Shown here piece by piece: positions 51,688 through 56,989 of a stretch of DNA of 56,989 bases. Position numbers and translations under genes: made by a program. This DNA comes from Thermomicrobiales bacterium (GTDB taxonomy: Bacteria > Chloroflexota > Chloroflexia > Thermomicrobiales > CFX8). How positions within the stretch are numbered: position 1 is the first letter of the stretch; each line of letters opens with the position of its first letter. The stretch is from positions 1-56,989 of the forward strand of contig JAMLIA010000015.1 in NCBI GenBank assembly GCA_023954495.1, read 5' to 3'. Under the pieces are notes generated by a model. It saw nothing but the letters and a program-made list of their open reading frames with translations, made no database searches and had not been told where the DNA came from.

Positions 51688-52491
51688 CTACAAATCCACA
51701 AACACCGGCTTGCGTGCCTCAAAGCACGTCACCGCCGTGAAGCCTGCCGCATCCAACAGGTCGCGGGCAGTGTCGAAGTGGTAGCCGATGTGTTCGGGGC
51801 GGTGGGCGTCGGAGCCGACGGTGATGATCTCGCCGCCCAGCTCGCGATACCACTGCAGCACCGGCAGATCGGGCGACGGGATGCCGACCGGGCGGCGGGC
51901 CGTGCCGGTGTTGATTTCGATGCCGATGCCGTGCTCGATTGCGGAGCGCAGGATGGCGCGCAGCGGCTCCTCGTAGTCGGTGCTGTCGTAGCCACCGTGG
52001 ACGCTGAATCCTGCCCGCTTCGGCACGTCGATGTGGCCGATGACATCGAAGCCACCGGCCGCGACGACATCCAGCATCTCACGGTAGTACGCCTCGTAGG
52101 CGGCGCGCGCATCCCAGCCTTCGAAGTAGTCCGGAGTCAGCGTCATCCGTCCAGTGACCCAGTGCAGCGAGCCGAGTACGAAGTCATATGGATAGGTCGT
52201 GAGGAGTTGGTGGGCTTCGCTGCCGAAGCGATGCGCCTCGCCAATCTCGACACCAGCGCGGATCGTCAGCCGATCCCCGTAGCGCTCACGACAGGTCGCC
52301 AGCTCGGCGAAGTAGGCGTCCGGCTGATAGTAGCCGGTGCAATCGTCGAGCGGTTCCCAGTCGGCGTGCTCGGTGATCGAGATTTCACGCAGGCCGAGCG
52401 CGATAGCCGCCTCGCACTGGCCGGTCATCGCCGCCTGCGAATCGCAGGAGAGCGCAGTGTGCATGTGATAGTCGTGCGGGATCCTGGCCAC
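51688..52491 (-). CDS. PHP-domain phosphatase (histidinol-phosphatase-like)
   Basis: A 267-residue PHP phosphatase. Metal ligands: His9 and His11 (YHMHTALS), SITEHADW, AGVEIGE, LGSLHW, IGHIDVPKR and VGSDAHRPEHIG. These match HisK-type histidinol phosphatases of the PHP superfamily. No his genes are present here, so the substrate may be another phosphate ester. It is followed closely by the LysR gene. Confidence 0.88.
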   Translation of the reverse strand: MARIPHDYHMHTALSCDSQAAMTGQCEAAIALGLREISITEHADWEPLDDCTGYYQPDAYFAELATCRERYGDRLTIRAGVEIGEAHRFGSEAHQLLTTYPYDFVLGSLHWVTGRMTLTPDYFEGWDARAAYEAYYREMLDVVAAGGFDVIGHIDVPKRAGFSVHGGYDSTDYEEPLRAILRSAIEHGIGIEINTGTARRPVGIPSPDLPVLQWYRELGGEIITVGSDAHRPEHIGYHFDTARDLLDAAGFTAVTCFEARKPVFVDL

Positions 52492-52523
52492 CGGTGTTGA
52501 CCTCCTCGATGGACGGCGCTGGC

Positions 52524-54986
52524 TTACTCCATCGCCGCCGCGAACAGCGCATTGAACAGCAGACGGTAGGTGCCACGGGCCTGGGCGCGGAACTGTGGGC
52601 GGAAGCCGAAGAGCACGGCGCGGCCTTTGTCGACTGGAACCTCAAGCAAGGCACCCTTGCCGCGCAGATGCTCACCGCCGAGCATCCAGCCGGAGAGTAG
52701 CTGGTTCTGTAGCGGGTAGCGTCCGACGACGGACACCTCGCCTTGCGGCGCGGCGACCTCAAACGCCGGTGAGTTGACGAACAGGATCGATGCTTCGCGG
52801 TCGTAGCCCCAGGCGATTGGATGCGTCGGATCGAGCAGCAGCCGCAGCAGCGATCCGGGATTGTAGAACGTCTCGGGGCGCGCCCCCTCCAGCGCGTTCG
52901 TGACCGGCAGGTAGAGCTGCTTGATCGCGACATCGCAGGCGCTGTCGAGCGTGATGAGCGTCCCGCCGCCCTCGACGAAACGGCGCAGGTTCATGATGCC
53001 CAGCTCTCCGAGACCACCCGCGTACTCGGCTGGATAGTCAGAGATCGGGTTGCCCTCCAGGATTTCGCGGGCCGGCTGCTGTGGCAGGAGGATGACGTCG
53101 AAGCGCTCGGCCAGGCCGCCCTGGCGGAGGTCGCGGTCGCGGATCGTCTCGAAACGCTGGTCGTAGTGTTCGAAGATGAAGCGCGTCCAGCCTTCGTCGA
53201 TGCCGTTTGGCCGCCAGGAGCGGTAAAGCCCGATCCGTGGCGCAGCGAGGCGGGCCAGACTGCCGTTCAGGTCGGCGCTGCTGGTGGCGTTGGCGATGAC
53301 GTGCGTCGTCCGCGCGACCTGCTCGACCGTCTCGCGGGCCAGACCATCGACGACCCAGGTGCCGAGCGGCAGGGACGCGCCGGGCGATGCGACGCGCGAG
53401 ACACTCCCTCCGGCGGCCAGCAGCAGGTTGACGGCACGGACGCTGGCGTTCACTCGTGGGTCGAGCGCGAAAACGTTTCCCGCGCCGACCACGCCGCCCT
53501 CCGGCAGCGCGACCTCGTTGACCGGCTCCAGCTTGGCCTCGAACGCGTGCTCGACCGGCGTCGTGCTGACGCCCATCTGGATCGGCAGCGAGTGAGCGGT
53601 GATGTCGTACGGCGGCTTCGGCGGTCCACCCGGGTAAAGTCGCAGGTCTGGGTAGCGCTGCGTCTCCAGCATCGTCTTGGCGAAGCGGCCAGCCGGCTGA
53701 CTGGTCATGATGACGTGCGATCCGGCTGGGAACTCGACCCCGTCGGCGGTCAGCGGCTCGGTGGCGCGCTGCACCTCGACGCCGCCAGTGCGCAGGACAT
53801 CCAGCATCTCGGCGGCCCTGACCGGGTCGGACTGGTCGGAGGGGACGACGAAGGCGTACGGCGTCGATCCCTCGACGGCGTGGCGCTGAATGCTCAGGAA
53901 GTTGCGCACCCAGCGATCGCGCCAGGCCGCAGCGGTGTTCAGCGCCGCCCAGCTGGCGATCGTGTTGTAGTCAACGATGTCGCGCAACGTCCAGTCGCCA
54001 CCCGTCCAGGGCAGCGGATGGTTCCAGGTGGCAACCAGCGGGTCGAACCCACGCCGCTCGGCCAGCTGGGAGCGGGTCAGGTGGATCGGCGAGGCGATCC
54101 GCACGCTGGCCGCCTCGGAGAGAATGCGGACGCCGCCGTGGTAGTGCTGGTAGGCGCGGGAGGGTGAGTAGGCGTCGAAGATGATGTTCGTCGCCACACC
54201 GGCCTTGCCGGCCGCCGTCAGGTCGGCCGCCATCGACTGGCCCATCAGCGCGACTTGCGAGCGCAGGATCGGATCAACGTTCGGATCGTACGGATCGATG
54301 AACGGCGGCAGGACATAGCGCGCTCCGTCCTGCATCATCTGGTGCTGATCGAAGACGATGTGCGGATGCCAGACGTTGTGGATCTTCTCGATCGCCAGCC
54401 GCGTCTCGGCCTGAGTGAACATAAACCAGTCGCGGTTGTTATCGTGGCCGGTGTAGGTGTGGTAGAGCGTCGGTGGCTGCGAGCCCTCGTGCGGCGTGCC
54501 GAGCGACTGCTCGTACCAGTCGGCGACCAGCTCCATGCCGTCCGGATTGAGCGACGGCACCAGCAGCAGGATCACCTCATCGAGAATGCGCTGCACCTCG
54601 GGGTCGTCGCGTGTGGCGAGATCGTAGACCAGCTCCGGCGTCATCTGCACCGCGCCAACCTCGGTCGCATGGATCGAGCAGGTGAGCAGCAGAATGGTGC
54701 GGCCATCTGCGAGGAGCGGTTCTGCCTCCTCATCCGAGAGCCCACGCGGATCGAACAGGCGCTGCTGGACCTGGCGCAGGTGATCGATGCGGGCGAGGTT
54801 GTCGGGCGACGAGATGGTCAGCAGCACGAATGGCTGCCCCTCGGTCGCCGTCCCAAGCTGCTCGAATTGCACCCGGTCGCTTTCGGCGGCGATGTCCTGG
54901 AAGTAGGCCAGCATAGCGGGCCAGCGCACCAGTTTGCGATCGCTGCCCATCCGAAAGCCGAACCGATCCTCGGGACGCTGGAACAT
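52524..54986 (-). CDS. M14-family zinc carboxypeptidase with GATase1-like C-terminus
   Basis: An 820-residue protein started at ATG 54986 (GGAGGG eight bases upstream). The M14 catalytic domain lies at about 20-350: zinc ligands in SIHATEVG (His106, Glu109), a later His in [10 protein letters not shown], and [23 protein letters not shown] central region covers about 350-600. The C-terminal ~220 residues include [14 protein letters not shown] and [18 protein letters not shown], resembling class I glutamine-amidotransferase-like domains. No signal peptide is evident. Divergent from the propeller lipoprotein. It probably cleaves peptides, but the precise substrate is unknown. Confidence 0.88.
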   Translation of the reverse strand: MFQRPEDRFGFRMGSDRKLVRWPAMLAYFQDIAAESDRVQFEQLGTATEGQPFVLLTISSPDNLARIDHLRQVQQRLFDPRGLSDEEAEPLLADGRTILLLTCSIHATEVGAVQMTPELVYDLATRDDPEVQRILDEVILLLVPSLNPDGMELVADWYEQSLGTPHEGSQPPTLYHTYTGHDNNRDWFMFTQAETRLAIEKIHNVWHPHIVFDQHQMMQDGARYVLPPFIDPYDPNVDPILRSQVALMGQSMAADLTAAGKAGVATNIIFDAYSPSRAYQHYHGGVRILSEAASVRIASPIHLTRSQLAERRGFDPLVATWNHPLPWTGGDWTLRDIVDYNTIASWAALNTAAAWRDRWVRNFLSIQRHAVEGSTPYAFVVPSDQSDPVRAAEMLDVLRTGGVEVQRATEPLTADGVEFPAGSHVIMTSQPAGRFAKTMLETQRYPDLRLYPGGPPKPPYDITAHSLPIQMGVSTTPVEHAFEAKLEPVNEVALPEGGVVGAGNVFALDPRVNASVRAVNLLLAAGGSVSRVASPGASLPLGTWVVDGLARETVEQVARTTHVIANATSSADLNGSLARLAAPRIGLYRSWRPNGIDEGWTRFIFEHYDQRFETIRDRDLRQGGLAERFDVILLPQQPAREILEGNPISDYPAEYAGGLGELGIMNLRRFVEGGGTLITLDSACDVAIKQLYLPVTNALEGARPETFYNPGSLLRLLLDPTHPIAWGYDREASILFVNSPAFEVAAPQGEVSVVGRYPLQNQLLSGWMLGGEHLRGKGALLEVPVDKGRAVLFGFRPQFRAQARGTYRLLFNALFAAAME

Positions 54987-55077
54987 GATCTTTCCCTCCT
55001 CCACGAAACAACGGGTCGATAGTAACCGATGCCGGTACAATGCGGGTTGACGTAGATGAAGTAAGGGCACGCAACGG

Positions 55078-56208
55078 ATGCTGACGATCTCGAACAGACC
55101 GCGCAGCTGTGCTTCGCGCACGCGCGTGCGCGTGAAGCGTCTTGCGTTTGTGGTTGTCGTGCTGTCGCTCATGCTGCTGATGGCTGCCTGTGATGTGGAC
55201 GGTGCGCCGGCGGCAACGCCGGTGCCGGGCGCCAGCCCGACCGGCACGCTCACCCCGGCCGGCGATGTCCTGCGGATCGATGGCGTGCCCGTGCGTCAGG
55301 TCGTGATCCCATCGCCGGATACCGGGCCGGTCTACGCGCTGGCCGGCGACCGCCTCTTCCGCATGAAAAACGAGGCATGGATCGAAATCGGCATCGACCG
55401 CTATGTGCGCCGCTATCTCGTTGACTCCGAAGAGCTTGACCGCATCTTTCGCGGTCGGCACCGTGTATGCGGCTCCAGTCCGCCTGAAGACGACATCCCG
55501 ATGGAGGTGTCGAGCGACGGCGGGGCGCATTGGCGGCAGCTCACGCTCGGATCGAACATCGAGCCGATCATGTTCGATCCGACCGACCACGATGTCATCT
55601 ATGGTGCGGATTGCAGCAGCCTGGTGATCACGACCAACGCCGGGAACACCTGGAATCGCATCCGTGCGCTGCCCGGCTACTCCGTCGTCGATGTGCGAAT
55701 GACAGGCACACGGCTGCTCGTGCTGGGCGTCAACCCGACCGGCAACAGCGCGCTGACCACCGTCGATGTCACCGATCCGCATTCGCCGGAGGTCGGCGAC
55801 ATGCTGCTGATCGCCGACGGCATCACCCGGATGGACGCCAACCATGAGCAGATCGTTGTCGCCGGTGGCGGCATCATCCACATCTCGGTCGATGGTGGGC
55901 AGACCTGGACCCAGTCGGTCGCGACGATCGAGGAGGATTCGCTCGAAACGCCGGGCAGCGATGCGACCCCGGCGCGGATGCCGCTCGGCAATGTCCTGTC
56001 GCTGCTGATCGGTGCGCAGGGCACGATCAAACGTCTCTACGCCGGCACGCCGAACGGTCTGCTCGTCTCGCAGGACGACGGCCTGACCTGGGTGCGCTAC
56101 GACGAAATCCCGCCCGACGCCATCGTCACCCAGATCCAGTACGGCCTGGCCAATGCTGACCTCTACGTCACGACAAACCCCGGCGTGGTGATGGTGCCTG
56201 CTCCGTGA
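55078..56208 (+). CDS. Lipoprotein with Asp-box beta-propeller repeats
   Basis: A 376-residue lipoprotein. The signal has lipobox MAAC (Cys38) after [13 protein letters not shown]. The preceding ~20 residues are unusually basic, so a downstream GTG start is possible. The mature part contains Asp-box-like repeats ([47 protein letters not shown]), typical of sialidase-like beta-propellers. No catalytic residues of sialidase are visible. It is divergent from the M14 peptidase. A surface-binding or sensing role is inferred. Confidence 0.8.
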   Translation: MLTISNRPRSCASRTRVRVKRLAFVVVVLSLMLLMAACDVDGAPAATPVPGASPTGTLTPAGDVLRIDGVPVRQVVIPSPDTGPVYALAGDRLFRMKNEAWIEIGIDRYVRRYLVDSEELDRIFRGRHRVCGSSPPEDDIPMEVSSDGGAHWRQLTLGSNIEPIMFDPTDHDVIYGADCSSLVITTNAGNTWNRIRALPGYSVVDVRMTGTRLLVLGVNPTGNSALTTVDVTDPHSPEVGDMLLIADGITRMDANHEQIVVAGGGIIHISVDGGQTWTQSVATIEEDSLETPGSDATPARMPLGNVLSLLIGAQGTIKRLYAGTPNGLLVSQDDGLTWVRYDEIPPDAIVTQIQYGLANADLYVTTNPGVVMVPAP

Positions 56209-56323
56209 GCGCGAGCAATGCCGCACCGCGTGGTTCATCGCTCCTTGGCTGCGCGAGAATCCGCATCGCGACGAGCGCGATGGCTGGCAGCAGAAGCCCG
56301 GCGAAGCGGATGACGAAGCGCAC
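56168..56323 (-). CDS. Possible 51-residue membrane protein, hypothetical
   Basis: A small frame starting at GTG 56323 (or TTG 56326) with AGAGGGG five bases upstream. It encodes a basic start, one membrane segment (FVIRFAGLLLPAIALVAMRIL) and a short polar tail. It overlaps the 3' end of the convergent lipoprotein by 41 bases. I do not recognise it. The ribosome site and hydrophobic core argue for it; short length argues against. Confidence 0.3.
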   Translation of the reverse strand: MRFVIRFAGLLLPAIALVAMRILAQPRSDEPRGAALLALTEQAPSPRRGLS

Positions 56324-56391
56324 CAATCCCCTCTCAGATGCATCATGCCTGCAACACCATTGATAGTAGCGATTCTGCATTACTTCCGTAC

Positions 56392-56427
56392 GGACAGGAC
56401 CCGGCCTGTCCTCGTCGTGAGACGACC
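56392..56427. repeat. Degenerate dispersed repeat with hairpin
   Basis: GGACAGG-ACC-CGGCCTGTCC folds, then CTCGTCGTGAGACGACC resembles the CGCCTCACGGCGA repeat in reverse orientation with changes. Confidence 0.4.
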
Positions 56428-56482
56428 ATCTCGTCCTGGATGACGGCGGACTCGGCATTTCGCCACCACAGCGGTTCCGATT

Positions 56483-56604
56483 TGTAGGGGCGTATCGCAT
56501 ACGCCCATTTTGACCGTGATCAGTTCCGACCGACAGCCACGGTGTTCGGGTGCCCATGTTGGACGGTCGTGTTTGCGGCCGGGCGTATGCGATACGCACC
56601 TGCA
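56483..56604. repeat. MITE-like element, second full copy (122 bp)
   Basis: The left arm TGTAGGGGCGTATCGCATACG and right arm GGGCGTATGCGATACGCACC match the copy at 6959-7078, with a compensating T-to-C / A-to-G pair in both arms. The preserved pairing suggests selection on, or recent origin of, the fold. Confidence 0.75.
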
Positions 56605-56708
56605 TAATCGTGTTCCCAACGCGCGTGGGTGATACGTGCGTGCCCGACGAAAGTTGTTAGGTATGCCGACACGGGAGTTGCATGTCCAGATCGCGGTTAT
56701 CTGCGCGG

Positions 56709-56738
56709 GTGTGTCGCCTCAGGACGATGACACAGCAA
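56709..56738. repeat. Dispersed short repeat, variant
   Basis: GTGTCGCCTCAGGACGATGACA is a variant of the copy at 37366 with CACGGCG replaced by CAGGACG. Confidence 0.4.
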
Positions 56739-56802
56739 TACAGTGTGAGCGAAGCCTTTGCGCTCGATCATTCGTCGGCGTGCTGCACGGGTGGCGGGAG
56801 AC

Positions 56803-56834
56803 CGTCGCCTCACGGCGAGGACAGGCCAGGTCCC
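56803..56834. repeat. Dispersed short repeat, full core
   Basis: CGTCGCCTCACGGCGAGGACAG followed by GCCAGGTCCC; near-identical in reverse orientation at 39181. The 56324-56859 stretch holds these repeats and no gene that I can support. Confidence 0.6.
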
Positions 56835-56859
56835 AACGTTGTCGCATTAAAAAAGAGAT

Positions 56860-56910
56860 GGCTCCGGATAGACTGATGGTGTCGAGCCGATCGGTCTATC
56901 AAGCGGAGCC
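56860..56910. repeat. Long hairpin immediately before the last ORF
   Basis: GGCTCCGGATAGACTG pairs with CGGTCTATC-AAG-CGGAGCC: about 16 bp with one wobble and a 3-nt bulge, preceded by a run of A. The flanks also match (GATGG and CCATC). It may be a mobile-element end or a 5'-UTR structure. Confidence 0.5.
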
Positions 56911-56916
56911 ACCATC

Positions 56917-56989
56917 ATGCTATCAAGCCAGCCAGTCATCCACCAGCGCCAGTTCCGTCGGTTCCTCGCCCCACTCGTCGAGGCCGCCG
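56917..56989 (+). CDS. Start of an unidentified gene (3' end outside window)
   Basis: ATG 56917 follows GGAG by nine bases and the frame is open to the end of the window (24 codons, MLSSQPVIHQRQFRRFLAP...). The basic, Gln/Arg-rich start and the hairpin just upstream would suit a transposase, but this is only a guess. Confidence 0.4.
   Translation, partial: MLSSQPVIHQRQFRRFLAPLVEAA

Noticed and set aside
52821-54167. 448-codon plus-strand frame opposite the M14 peptidase
   Set aside because: Antisense shadow with no recognisable domain.
54730-56346. 538-codon minus-strand frame running under the propeller lipoprotein
   Set aside because: Overlaps two well-supported genes; His/Arg/Asp-rich low-quality sequence.

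Overview
The window is high-GC, densely coded DNA with short intergenic gaps and long antisense shadow frames. It looks like a free-living, aerobic or heterotrophic bacterium of the Chloroflexota, probably Thermomicrobia/Sphaerobacter-like. That placement is inference. It rests on a very long class II (B12-dependent) ribonucleotide reductase with an Asn/Gly-rich linker, several secreted or lipoprotein beta-propeller proteins, a secreted protein type I associate with Chloroflexota (32763-34253), and many metallo-peptidases and amidohydrolases. No rRNA, tRNA or CRISPR array was seen.

Layout. 1-6.8 kb: tail of an ECF-transporter S component, a soluble GAF-GAF-PAS histidine kinase, and two secreted propeller-type proteins. 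7.1-14.2 kb: a minus-strand run consisting of a Tat lipoprotein peptide-binding protein, two ABC permeases, an M20 peptidase, an amidohydrolase and a cupin, plausibly import and hydrolysis of peptides or amides. No ABC ATPase is present. 14.2-18.4 kb: divergent regulatory region with candidate NrdR boxes, then nrdJ. 18.4-23.1 kb: an AT-richer, foreign-looking island holding one large broken gene (ancestrally about 1,250 codons) split by an IS5-type insertion. 23.1-32.7 kb: small enzymes (molybdopterin-binding protein, VOC protein, creatininase, carbamoylase, M28 peptidase, flavin-dependent oxidoreductase, cupin), a MarR regulator and the MscL channel. 32.7-42.7 kb: secreted and membrane proteins, an MFS transporter, HtpX, a serine hydrolase and an OmpR-type two-component system. 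43.2-56.2 kb: YdeI-like, DUF3352, lipocalin-like and Gfo/Idh proteins, a NarL-type two-component system, LysR, a PHP phosphatase, an M14 peptidase and a propeller lipoprotein. 56.2-57.0 kb: repeat-rich and mostly non-coding.

The most interesting part is the island at 18.5-23.1 kb. Concatenating fragments in several frames gives one protein with a nuclease-like N-terminus (GWDG..., then a WEMGT...K pattern), a TFVFVTPRRW segment, and a long helical C-terminal half. Removing the 864-bp IS together with one TA duplicate restores the reading frame exactly across the junction. I regard it as a remnant of an uncharacterised large, possibly defensive, protein. Frame breaks are dense from about 18.3 to 21.0 kb (including the nrdJ tail and the IS transposase) but absent from 21.07 to 23.11 kb. 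That pattern could mean local consensus errors rather than true decay, which would change the biology.

Other structure includes a MITE-like 120-bp inverted-repeat element in two copies plus a half copy, three related AT-rich palindromes between 25.17 and 25.45 kb (one a perfect 50-mer), a dispersed short repeat with core GTCGCCTCACGGCGA, several strong hairpins at gene ends, and a few readable promoters and operators.
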